A DNA stretch of 6,979 nt from SIG440 sp045596485 (lineage in GTDB: Bacteria; Bacillota; Clostridia; Monoglobales; Monoglobaceae), in contig JAZOCL010000003.1 of NCBI GenBank assembly GCA_045596485.1, positions 1-6,979 of the forward strand, in the 5' to 3' direction. This document shows, in pieces, positions 1 to 5,654 of the stretch. Each line of letters starts with the position of its first letter. Position 1 is the stretch's first letter. The notes beneath the pieces were generated by a model. It was not told the DNA's origin and did no database searches. It worked only from the letters and a program-made list of their open reading frames with translations. The translations under genes were made by a program, and so were the position numbers.

Positions 1-258
1 GTTGGCGTTGAGGCGGCGCAGCCCGTCACAATGACCCTGTGCTGCGAAATGACCGTGGAGTGTGATTATTCACTTTTGGGAAAAATTCAAAGCGAAGCTC
101 TTGGAAAGGGCTATGCAATAAGCGGAACGGATTATGCCGAAAATGTGAAAATTTCGGTTTTGGTGCCCACCTCTGAGGCTTCGAAATTTGAAGCTGATAT
201 GATTGACAAAACAAACGGTCGTGTTGGTATCAAACAGGGGAAAATAGGGTACTACTAA
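1..258 (+). CDS. yigZ: YigZ/IMPACT-family protein, C-terminal fragment
   Basis: The reading frame is open from the first base of the window (beginning VGVEAAQPVT) and stops at 256-258, so this is the last 85 residues of a longer gene that starts outside the window. The fragment matches the small ferredoxin-like C-terminal domain (DUF1949 type) of the YigZ/YvyE/IMPACT family: an opening stretch of beta strand (TMTLCCEMTVECDYSLLGKI), a GYAISGTDYAENVKISVLVP strand pair, and a closing helix plus TNGRVGIKQGKIGYY. Full members are about 200-215 residues with an N-terminal UPF0029 domain. The molecular role of bacterial members is poorly defined; IMPACT homologues act in translation regulation in eukaryotes. 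An internal ATG at position 31 lies inside the domain and is not a credible start. No clear terminator follows the stop. Confidence 0.8.
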   Translation, partial: VGVEAAQPVTMTLCCEMTVECDYSLLGKIQSEALGKGYAISGTDYAENVKISVLVPTSEASKFEADMIDKTNGRVGIKQGKIGYY

Positions 259-316
259 ATATAGTGTTTTGTATCTGTAAAAAACAGAAAATATTTGAAA
301 AATTCCTCTTTTGGGA

Positions 317-345
317 TTGATTTTGTTAAAGGTTTATGATAAAAT
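317..345 (+). promoter_or_regulatory. Probable sigma-A promoter of murA (extended -10)
   Basis: A TTGATT -35 box (317-322) is separated by exactly 17 bp from a TAAAAT -10 box (340-345), with a TG at 337-338 giving the extended -10 arrangement TGATAAAAT. It lies in the 198-bp gap between the YigZ fragment and murA and would start transcription near 352, giving a leader of about 105 nt. The same TG-n-TAAAAT element recurs in the promoter at 5583-5611. Confidence 0.6.
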
Positions 346-372
346 ATTAAATTGGTAGAGAATGTAATTAGT

Positions 373-404
373 TTTTTGACGGATAATAGAGATTTTTGAC
401 GGAT
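373..404 (+). repeat. 12-bp direct repeat in the murA leader
   Basis: TTTTTGACGGAT occurs at 373-384 and again at 393-404, exactly 20 bp apart, or about two helical turns. It lies downstream of the predicted promoter and 52 bp before the murA start. Each copy contains TTGACG, close to a -35 hexamer. The second copy (396-401) is followed after 16 bp by TATTCT (418-423), so one copy could belong to a second, weaker promoter. Alternatively, the pair could be tandem binding sites for a regulator read on the same DNA face. Confidence 0.45.
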
Positions 405-456
405 TTTGCGGAATGAATATTCTTTTTTACAAAAGAAAATTTTAGGTGGGTGAAAC

Positions 457-1746
457 ATGGAGAAATATGTTATTCTCGGCGGTGCAAAGCTTGAGGGCGA
501 GGTTGAAATCAGCGGCGCAAAGAATTCTGCGGTTGCGCTGATTGTTGCAGCTCTTATGGTCAAGGACGTTTGCGTTATTGAAAACGTGCCGCTTGTCAGT
601 GATACCTATGTTCTTATGGATATAATAAATCAGCTCGGCGGACACGCTGAGTTTGTTGATAAGGGCGTGCTCAAAATTGACAGCACAGACCTTGATTGCT
701 ATGAAGCGCCTTATGAAATGGTGAGCAAAATCAGAGCATCCTCATATCTTATGGGCGCGCTTTTGGGTCGCTTCGGTAAGGCAAGGGTTGCAATGCCCGG
801 CGGCTGTGATTTTGGCGTGAGACCCATTGACCTTCATCTCAAGGGCTTTGTGGCTTTGGGTGCTGAATATTCGGTTGAGGCAGGTGGAATTGTTGACATC
901 CGCTCAGAGGGCCTCAGCGGCGCCAGCATCTATATGGACCAGGTGTCTGTGGGTGCAACTATAAATGTTATGCTCGCGGCAACTATGGCTCAGGGACAGA
1001 CAATTATCGAAAATGCTGCAAAGGAGCCCCACATTGTTGACGTTGCAAACTTTCTCAACAGTATGGGCGCAAACATCAAGGGCGCAGGAACAGACGTTAT
1101 AAAAATCAAGGGGGTTGAAGCTCTTCACGGCGGAACATATACCGTTATTCCCGACCAGATTGAAGCGGGAACCTTTATGATTGCGGCAGCAGCAACGTGT
1201 GGTGATGTTCTTATCAAGAACATAATTCCCAAGCATCTTGATTCAATCTCGGCAAAGCTCGAAGAAATGGGCGTTGAGATTGAAGAATACGACGACAGTC
1301 TCAGGGTGAGAGGTACGGGAGCCCTCAAAAAGGCAAATGTGAGAACAATGCCGCATCCCGGATTTCCCACAGACCTTCAGCCTCAGATTCTGACCCTTCT
1401 TACGGGAGCAAGCGGAACCAGCATTGTTACCGAAAATGTGTGGGACAACCGCTTCAGATATGTTGAGGAGCTGCGCAGAATGGGCGCAAATGTGTCGGTT
1501 GACGGCAGAATTGCTGTTGTTGAAGGCGGCGGACGGCTTACGGGCTCCCCTGTTTCGTCAACAGACCTGAGAGCAGGTGCGGCACTGGTTATTGCAGGAC
1601 TTATGGCTGACGGTGTAACCGAGGTTTATAACATAAAATATATTGACCGTGGATATGAGGAGTTTGAAAAGAAGCTCAGGGGTCTGGGTGCACAGATTAC
1701 CAGACGTGTTGATGGTGAAAAAAGCAAGAGCACTACAATTGCTTAA
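457..1746 (+). CDS. murA: UDP-N-acetylglucosamine 1-carboxyvinyltransferase MurA
   Basis: Cytoplasmic enzyme of the first committed step of peptidoglycan synthesis: it transfers enolpyruvate from phosphoenolpyruvate to the 3'-OH of UDP-GlcNAc. The product is 429 residues, the normal family length, with the two-lobed EPSP-synthase fold. Visible catalytic residues are K22-N23 in SGAKNS, the PEP-binding and fosfomycin-target cysteine C117 in MPGGCDFGVRPIDLH, D306 in GFPTDLQ, and R398 in DRGYEEFEKKL. These match E. coli K22, C115, D305 and R397. Because the cysteine is present rather than aspartate, natural fosfomycin resistance by that route is not expected. AGGTGG (444-449) sits 7 bp before the ATG. 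A terminator follows immediately, so it is probably transcribed mainly as a single gene. Many Firmicutes carry two MurA paralogues, and which one this is cannot be told from the window. Confidence 0.97.
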   Translation: MEKYVILGGAKLEGEVEISGAKNSAVALIVAALMVKDVCVIENVPLVSDTYVLMDIINQLGGHAEFVDKGVLKIDSTDLDCYEAPYEMVSKIRASSYLMGALLGRFGKARVAMPGGCDFGVRPIDLHLKGFVALGAEYSVEAGGIVDIRSEGLSGASIYMDQVSVGATINVMLAATMAQGQTIIENAAKEPHIVDVANFLNSMGANIKGAGTDVIKIKGVEALHGGTYTVIPDQIEAGTFMIAAAATCGDVLIKNIIPKHLDSISAKLEEMGVEIEEYDDSLRVRGTGALKKANVRTMPHPGFPTDLQPQILTLLTGASGTSIVTENVWDNRFRYVEELRRMGANVSVDGRIAVVEGGGRLTGSPVSSTDLRAGAALVIAGLMADGVTEVYNIKYIDRGYEEFEKKLRGLGAQITRRVDGEKSKSTTIA

Positions 1747-1752
1747 AAAAAT

Positions 1753-1782
1753 ACCGCATCAGAGAAATTTGGTGCGGTTTTT
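1753..1782 (+). terminator. Rho-independent terminator after murA
   Basis: ACCGCATC (1753-1760) pairs with GGTGCGGT (1771-1778), an 8-bp stem with one G-U pair and a 10-nt loop, preceded by an A-run and followed by four T. It begins 6 bp after the murA stop codon. Because walJ starts only 37 bp further on with no obvious promoter of its own, some read-through is likely. Confidence 0.75.
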
Positions 1783-1818
1783 CTGTGAAAAAGACGGTTG
1801 AAAGTTGAGGATTAGCTT

Positions 1819-2634
1819 GTGGCAGAACTGAAAATCTGTTCCCTGAGGAGCAGCAGCAAAGGAAATGCAACAATTGTATATGACGATAAAACAAAAATTC
1901 TTGTGGACTGCGGAATCAGCGGCAAGACTCTTTTGGAGGCTACAGACAGTGCAGGACTTTCGGCAGAGGATATTGACGCCATTGTTATAACTCACGAGCA
2001 CAGCGACCACATCAAGGGTGTAGGTGTTGCTGCAAGGAAGCTTGAGATTCCTGTTTTTGCTACATACGGAACCTGGAGGGCAATGGAAAAGGCTGTGGGA
2101 GAAATCCCCGAGGGGTGCAGACGGGTTTTTGACGAAAGCATTCCTTTTCAGGTGGGTGACATAACAGTTTCGGCTTTTCCCATTTCTCACGATGCGGCGC
2201 AGCCTGTGGGGTATACCTTCACAAAAGAGGATTGCAAGGTTGCGGTTGCCACCGACATAGGAATTATGACTGCCGAGATTTTTGAAAATATCAAGGGGAG
2301 TCAGAGTGTTTTGTTGGAATCAAATTATGATCTCTTTATGCTTGAGGCAGGTACATATCCCTATGAGCTGAAGTGCCGAATAAAAGGAGAGTCGGGGCAT
2401 TTGAGCAACGAGGATGCGGCGCTCACCGCCCGTGATTTGGTTCAAAGCGGAACAAAGGAAATTATTCTGGGACACATCAGCCCCGAAAATAACTATCCCG
2501 ACCTTGCCTTTGAAACAACAAAGCTGTGCCTTCTCGGTTACGGCATTAAGGTTGGCGAGGATGTTGACCTTTATGTGGCAAAGCGTGACTCAGTTGTGCA
2601 GCCCGAGGCGGAGAGAAGTTCCATAAGTGAATAA
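1819..2634 (+). CDS. walJ: WalJ/YycJ-type metallo-beta-lactamase-fold hydrolase
   Basis: A 271-residue protein of the YycJ/WalJ/VicX branch of the metallo-beta-lactamase fold. The opening KICSLRSSSKGNATIV is typical of this branch. Metal ligands are visible in order: H59-x-H61-x-D63-H64 in THEHSDHIKG, H124 in PISHDA, D146 in VATDIG, H194 in SGHLSN and H219 in LGHISPENNYP. Family members resemble nucleases/phosphodiesterases with two metal ions, and in Bacillus-type Firmicutes the gene belongs to the walRK operon and affects coordination of cell division and wall synthesis. Here it lies alone behind murA, without the walRK kinase and regulator. The start is GTG at 1819, supported by GAGG at 1807-1810 with 8-nt spacing and by the family-typical N-terminus. 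The exact substrate cannot be read from the sequence. Confidence 0.9.
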   Translation: MAELKICSLRSSSKGNATIVYDDKTKILVDCGISGKTLLEATDSAGLSAEDIDAIVITHEHSDHIKGVGVAARKLEIPVFATYGTWRAMEKAVGEIPEGCRRVFDESIPFQVGDITVSAFPISHDAAQPVGYTFTKEDCKVAVATDIGIMTAEIFENIKGSQSVLLESNYDLFMLEAGTYPYELKCRIKGESGHLSNEDAALTARDLVQSGTKEIILGHISPENNYPDLAFETTKLCLLGYGIKVGEDVDLYVAKRDSVVQPEAERSSISE

Positions 2635-2640
2635 AAAATG

Positions 2641-2665
2641 ACAGTCCTGCAAAATGCAGGACTGT
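2641..2665. terminator. Bidirectional terminator between convergent walJ and sipL
   Basis: ACAGTCCTGC (2641-2650), a 5-nt loop, and GCAGGACTGT (2656-2665) form a perfect 10-bp stem in the 37-bp gap between the two stop codons. Read on the minus strand it is followed by C then six T (the complement of 2634-2640), a strong terminator for sipL. On the plus strand the tail (TGCTGTTT) is weaker, but it can still end walJ transcripts. Confidence 0.85.
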
Positions 2666-2671
2666 TGCTGT

Positions 2672-4225
2672 TTATCTGAAAATATATATTTTGTTGCCAG
2701 GCTTCAAAAATTCCTTTTCGCTGCCGTTGGCAGCAAGAATTTCGTCAGGGGTAATGCGGTAATGTTTGGCAATGCTCCAAAGGGTGTCGCCTTTTTGCAC
2801 AAAGTATACTACCATCTGCGGGAGCTGCGGGGGAGCGGCTTCGGTGTTATAGGTTATCTCTGAAACCAGCTGACAGCTGCCGGGACTCATTGCCTTCAGA
2901 TTTAAAAGAATAATGGAGCGGAGCTCAAGGTCACGGGGGCTTGAAATTGTGTATGCCATATGCTCTAAATCTGCCTTTGCGTCGCATATTGTGCTCTCTG
3001 TCACTCCCGGAATTTCAAAGGTGTGACTAAAGGGCAGAACATGGCTGAAGCCCGAGATTGGTGTGTCACGGTCGGCGGTCATATACAAAATGTTGCAGCT
3101 CAGGTAGCCCGAAACCGTCACACAGTCTTCTTGCGCGGAGATGCTTTCGATGTTGGGGGTGCCTGTGCAGTCGCAGACCTGATGAATGTCGGGAAGATAG
3201 TCGGGCACACAAACAGATTCCTTTTGGGTAAGCTGGGTGCGTGAGGTCTCAATCAGCTGCTCCACGGTGCAGGGGTTCTTTTCGAGAATTAATTCGCTGT
3301 CAAGACCGTAGGCGTCGCAAATTGCGTCACATTCAATGATTTCGGTGGCACGGATGCAGGCAGTCAGGGTAATTTCAACACTCAGAACACGTTTGTCGCC
3401 GTCGGCGTCACGGCAGATTTCGCCGTAGATGTCCTTTATGCAATAATCAGCCTCGGCGCTCATTGCTTCGGTTACGCCGTCCACCTCAAGAATTTCGGTG
3501 AAGGGCAGGCTGTGCTCCATACATTGAACCGTTGATTCCTCGTCGCCGCCGCAATAAAGGGTGCAGACCTTCAGCTCGCCCTTGACAATAACCTTGTTGT
3601 CAAGAAGTCTGAGTTCCCCCGGAACGGGCCTTGCCGAAAGCTTCAGAATTTCACCCAGGTCGGGCTTTCCCGAAGGAACATCAAGCCGTTCACGAACCAT
3701 AATATCACGCTCTGTTTCGCAGCAGCAATTGCAGATTCTCAGGTGTCGGGAGTCGGTCTGAACCTTGGCTTCGCCCTCAATTTCCGTGGCAATCTGAATT
3801 TCAGAGGCGCAAGAAACCTTTATGTTCAGCCCCAGCTTGCTTCGGATATTCAGCTTTCGACTGTTCACAAGGGTGAATTCTGTTCCTTCGCACTCGGCTT
3901 CGGCAACAAGGCTCATTCCGGGCTTTGCGCCCTTTGCATCAACGGTGTGACTGAAATCCTGGGTACAGCTTATTGATTTTACCGAGCCCAGAGAGCTTCC
4001 GTCGGGGATATAAAGAATGTCAAGACGGATTACGCCCTGCAGATATACCTTGTCTGCCTGAATGTTTTTCTGGGTTATTACTGCCTCGCCGCTTGTGCGC
4101 AGAACCTTCAGAACATCGGGTTTGATGTCGGGGACGATTATGTCGCAGTCAACCGTGGTCTGACAGTATCGGGAGCAGACTACCTCAGAGAGGCTCAGGT
4201 GCTCCTTTTTCAGCTTTACGGACAT
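2672..4225 (-). CDS. sipL: SipL-like spore morphogenetic protein (SPOCS + LysM)
   Basis: A 517-residue protein with three SPOCS/DUF3794-like units and one C-terminal LysM domain. Units lie at roughly residues 37-137, 200-290 and 355-445. The first and third are each preceded by a similar lead-in, VPDIKPDVLKV at 31-41 and VPDYLPDIHQV at 340-350, with a diverged version near 182-193. The LysM covers 472-516 (VVYFVQKGDTLWSIAKHYRITP onward to NKIYIFR). This is the architecture of SipL of Clostridioides difficile, whose LysM domain binds the ATPase SpoIVA and which is required for the coat to attach around the forespore; it is the functional counterpart of SpoVID in bacilli. There is no signal peptide, in line with action on the mother-cell face of the forespore membrane. 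The ATG at 4225 has GAGGT about 10 nt upstream. A sigma-E-like promoter lies just before it and a strong terminator just after. Confidence 0.88.
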   Translation of the reverse strand: MSVKLKKEHLSLSEVVCSRYCQTTVDCDIIVPDIKPDVLKVLRTSGEAVITQKNIQADKVYLQGVIRLDILYIPDGSSLGSVKSISCTQDFSHTVDAKGAKPGMSLVAEAECEGTEFTLVNSRKLNIRSKLGLNIKVSCASEIQIATEIEGEAKVQTDSRHLRICNCCCETERDIMVRERLDVPSGKPDLGEILKLSARPVPGELRLLDNKVIVKGELKVCTLYCGGDEESTVQCMEHSLPFTEILEVDGVTEAMSAEADYCIKDIYGEICRDADGDKRVLSVEITLTACIRATEIIECDAICDAYGLDSELILEKNPCTVEQLIETSRTQLTQKESVCVPDYLPDIHQVCDCTGTPNIESISAQEDCVTVSGYLSCNILYMTADRDTPISGFSHVLPFSHTFEIPGVTESTICDAKADLEHMAYTISSPRDLELRSIILLNLKAMSPGSCQLVSEITYNTEAAPPQLPQMVVYFVQKGDTLWSIAKHYRITPDEILAANGSEKEFLKPGNKIYIFR

Positions 4226-4273
4226 AGTTCATTCTACCTCACTTCTAAAGAATATTTGTTTGATTTTAGTATA

Positions 4274-4303
4274 TTACTATGAGAACTTGACTGCAGATAT
4301 TCC
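4274..4303 (-). promoter_or_regulatory. Candidate sigma-E promoter of sipL
   Basis: On the minus strand, GGAATATC (4303-4296) is followed after 14 bp by CATAGTAA (4281-4274). This resembles the mother-cell sigma-E pattern (a -35 containing ATAT, 13-15 bp, and a -10 starting CATA with a later T). It falls in the 88-bp gap between the preceding small gene and sipL, about 50 bp upstream of the start codon. Known SipL genes are made under sigma-E, which fits. The match is partial and has not been scored. Confidence 0.4.
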
Positions 4304-4313
4304 ACGCCCTAGC

Positions 4314-4829
4314 TCAAAAGGCAAAATCACCAAGGTCAATATAATCGGAAAGAAGAACATAAACCAGAGCAAGAACCAAGAGAGGATTGTCCTCGTCGCT
4401 GCTTTCGAGAAACAGAAATATCAGCGCAATCAGCAGAAGGTCTTCGGCTGTGAGAAGCCCGAGGATTTTTTTTGAGTCGGGATTGTAGAACCCCCTTGGG
4501 ATAAAATTCAAAAGGAGGTTTTTTGAAGACAAAGAACTATTCTCCTTTACCTTTGCTTCGGGCTGTATTGGCACAGCCTTTGGCGATGAGGGGCTTTGAA
4601 TGCTCTGCTCGGGGGCTTTTTGCGGTGTTATATTTTGCGTATGGTTATTGGGCGTGTGTTTTTGCTGTGGTGGTGTGTGAGGATAGGGCTCAGAGCTTCT
4701 GTGGGTCTGCTGAGGGCTTTGAGGAGGTCTTTTGGGGTTTGTCTGACCGCCCGAAGGCTTTTGAACAGATGAAGGCTGTGCTTGGTGCTGCCTTTGGGGG
4801 TGCTGATTTGGGTTGTATCGGCGATACAC
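4314..4829 (-). CDS. Uncharacterised protein: Pro/Gln-rich region plus two-helix hydrophobic tail
   Basis: I recognise no named function. With the start at 4829 the protein has 171 residues in two parts. Residues 1-95 are low complexity and rich in Pro, Gln, His, Ser and Lys, so probably disordered. Residues 105-171 contain a conserved-looking core, FIPRGFYNPDSKKILG, then two hydrophobic helices (about 125-141 and 148-164) separated by the acidic turn ESSDEDN, which suggests a membrane hairpin. There is no N-terminal signal peptide. A GTG at 4838 keeps the frame but would sit directly on the GGGAGG site; the GTG at 4829 has 8-nt spacing and comes one base after the stop of the preceding gene (TAACGTG), so translation is probably coupled. 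It is the third gene of a three-gene unit that leads to sipL, which suggests, but does not prove, a role at the spore envelope. Confidence 0.75.
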   Translation of the reverse strand: MYRRYNPNQHPQRQHQAQPSSVQKPSGGQTNPKRPPQSPQQTHRSSEPYPHTPPQQKHTPNNHTQNITPQKAPEQSIQSPSSPKAVPIQPEAKVKENSSLSSKNLLLNFIPRGFYNPDSKKILGLLTAEDLLLIALIFLFLESSDEDNPLLVLALVYVLLSDYIDLGDFAF

Positions 4830-4830
4830 G

Positions 4831-5214
4831 TTATGCACCTCCCTGCCTGAAGGCTTTGAGAACCGATGAAACCTTCAGTATTGCTGCCGCCTTGTCCAGA
4901 CTTTTTTGGCGGCTTTCCTTGAGAAAGGGTCTGAGTGAGGAGAGAAAGGCGGCTTTTGGGCTGTTCTGCTCCGAGGACATTGCCTGTATTATTCCTGCAA
5001 CCTTCATCATTGTATCAAAATCAATTCCCTCTGCCGAGCCCAAAAGATTTTGCAGGGGAAAGACGTTTTGGGGTTCGGTGCCTTCCGTTGATGGCTCGTC
5101 GCCTGATGCCGAAAACATCTCCAAAAGGTTCTGAATCTGATTTTGACCGTCGTCTGATGAAAGCATTTGCTGAAGATTTTCAAGAGCATTTGAAAAATCA
5201 GGTGTTTCGTCCAT
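4831..5214 (-). CDS. Uncharacterised acidic helical protein
   Basis: A 127-residue soluble protein without signal peptide or membrane segment; function not recognised. Residues 1-60 are acidic and Gln/Asn-rich with amphipathic helices (NALENLQQMLSS, NQIQNLLEMF) and a spacer rich in Glu, Pro and Thr. Residues 65-123 are predicted helical and end in a basic block, AAFLSSLRPFLKESRQKSLD then KAAAILKVSSVLKAF, of the kind (hydrophobic-x-x-L-[KR]-P-[FY]-L...[KR]-x-x-x-[IL]-D-x-A) that I associate with short clostridial hypothetical proteins. That association is from memory and unchecked. The ATG at 5214 has an ideal AAAGGAGG (5231-5224) at 9-nt spacing. It lies 33 bp after the preceding gene, and its stop lies one base before the next start, so it is part of an operon. 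Confidence 0.8.
   Translation of the reverse strand: MDETPDFSNALENLQQMLSSDDGQNQIQNLLEMFSASGDEPSTEGTEPQNVFPLQNLLGSAEGIDFDTMMKVAGIIQAMSSEQNSPKAAFLSSLRPFLKESRQKSLDKAAAILKVSSVLKAFRQGGA
4838..4843 (-). promoter_or_regulatory. Ribosome binding site that selects the start at 4829
   Basis: GGGAGG on the minus strand (4843-4838) lies inside the last codons of the upstream gene. It overlaps the first base of the GTG at 4838, so it cannot serve that codon, but it is 8 nt from the in-frame GTG at 4829. The later GTG is therefore the more likely start of the 171-residue protein. Confidence 0.6.
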
Positions 5215-5247
5215 TTTGCCAATCCTCCTTTCGTGTTTTTGGCGAGG

Positions 5248-5517
5248 TTATTTTTTTGATGCAATGTTGGTTAGAGCCTTTAGCAGCTCAGGGTTTTGGG
5301 CAAGCTGCTTTGCAAGCGCAGGATTGTTCCCGAGCTCACGACTTAGCTGCTCGGCGCTGAGGTTCTGAAGCTTATCCTTCAAATCGCCCTGACTCATTGA
5401 TTTTATTGCTGCCTCTGCCTGCTGAAGCTGTTGTGGAGAAAGGTTTCCGCTGAGCTGCTTGAGTGCCTGAGAAAGCATTTGGGGTGACATTTTTGAAATC
5501 ATATCCTGAATATTCAT
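5248..5517 (-). CDS. Uncharacterised small helical protein, STI1-like C-terminal motif
   Basis: An 89-residue all-helical protein, first gene of the minus-strand unit; function not recognised. The sequence is built of short helices starting with Ser-Pro or Ser-Ala caps (SPQMLSQALKQLSG, SPQQLQQAEAAIKSM, SAEQLSRELG) and ends in NNPALAKQLAQNPELLKALT. The repeated N-P-x-L spacing of that tail recalls STI1/DP-type helical modules found in co-chaperones; this is a resemblance only. No Cys, no signal peptide, no membrane helix. The start is firm: AAAGGAG (5533-5527) lies 9 nt before the ATG. A CATATACT box 42 bp upstream looks like a sporulation promoter. Its partners downstream are the acidic 127-residue protein, the hydrophobic-tailed protein and SipL. 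Confidence 0.82.
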   Translation of the reverse strand: MNIQDMISKMSPQMLSQALKQLSGNLSPQQLQQAEAAIKSMSQGDLKDKLQNLSAEQLSRELGNNPALAKQLAQNPELLKALTNIASKK

Positions 5518-5558
5518 AGGGTTTAACTCCTTTCAAAAAATCTTTTCTTCCACTAATC

Positions 5559-5587
5559 AGTATATGAAGATGAATCGAAATGGTGAC
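5559..5587 (-). promoter_or_regulatory. Candidate sigma-E/sigma-K promoter of the three-gene unit
   Basis: On the minus strand, GTCACCAT (5587-5580), 13 bp, then CATATACT (5566-5559). The -10 fits the CATAnnnT pattern shared by the mother-cell sigma factors E and K, and the upstream box keeps GTCA of the sigma-E -35. It is 42 bp from the start codon of the 89-residue protein. The -35 region overlaps the -35 of the divergent promoter at 5583-5611. Confidence 0.4.
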
Positions 5588-5611
5588 AAAAACTTTTTTA
5601 TGTGGTAAAAT
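5583..5611 (+). promoter_or_regulatory. Sigma-A promoter of the split phosphodiesterase gene
   Basis: GTGACA (5583-5588, one mismatch to TTGACA), 17 bp, TAAAAT (5606-5611), with TG at 5603-5604 giving an extended -10. It is 43 bp upstream of the ATG at 5655. The in-frame ATG at 5628 would lie only about 10 nt from the transcript start, which favours 5655. The promoter appears intact although the gene it drives is broken. Confidence 0.65.
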
Positions 5612-5654
5612 GGGGAGAGCGTAGAGAATGGACGAAGAAAGGGTTGAGTGCACT

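Noticed and set aside
262..300. Possible terminator after the YigZ fragment
   Set aside because: Only a 4-bp CTGT/ACAG stem around an A-run can form, with no T-run after it; too weak to call.
1759..2190. 143-residue minus-strand frame inside walJ
   Set aside because: It lies antisense to the metal-binding core of walJ and across the murA terminator; no supporting start signal.
4523..5134. 203-residue plus-strand frame starting at TTG with a perfect AAAGGAGG at 4511-4518
   Set aside because: It is antisense to two minus-strand genes with better protein character and operon spacing. The apparent Shine-Dalgarno is the complement of codons for K-N-L-L-L. Its product is rich in Ala, Phe and Cys without a recognisable domain.
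4935..5360. 141-residue plus-strand frame
   Set aside because: It overlaps the minus-strand 127- and 89-residue genes, which have ideal ribosome binding sites; it is a shadow frame.
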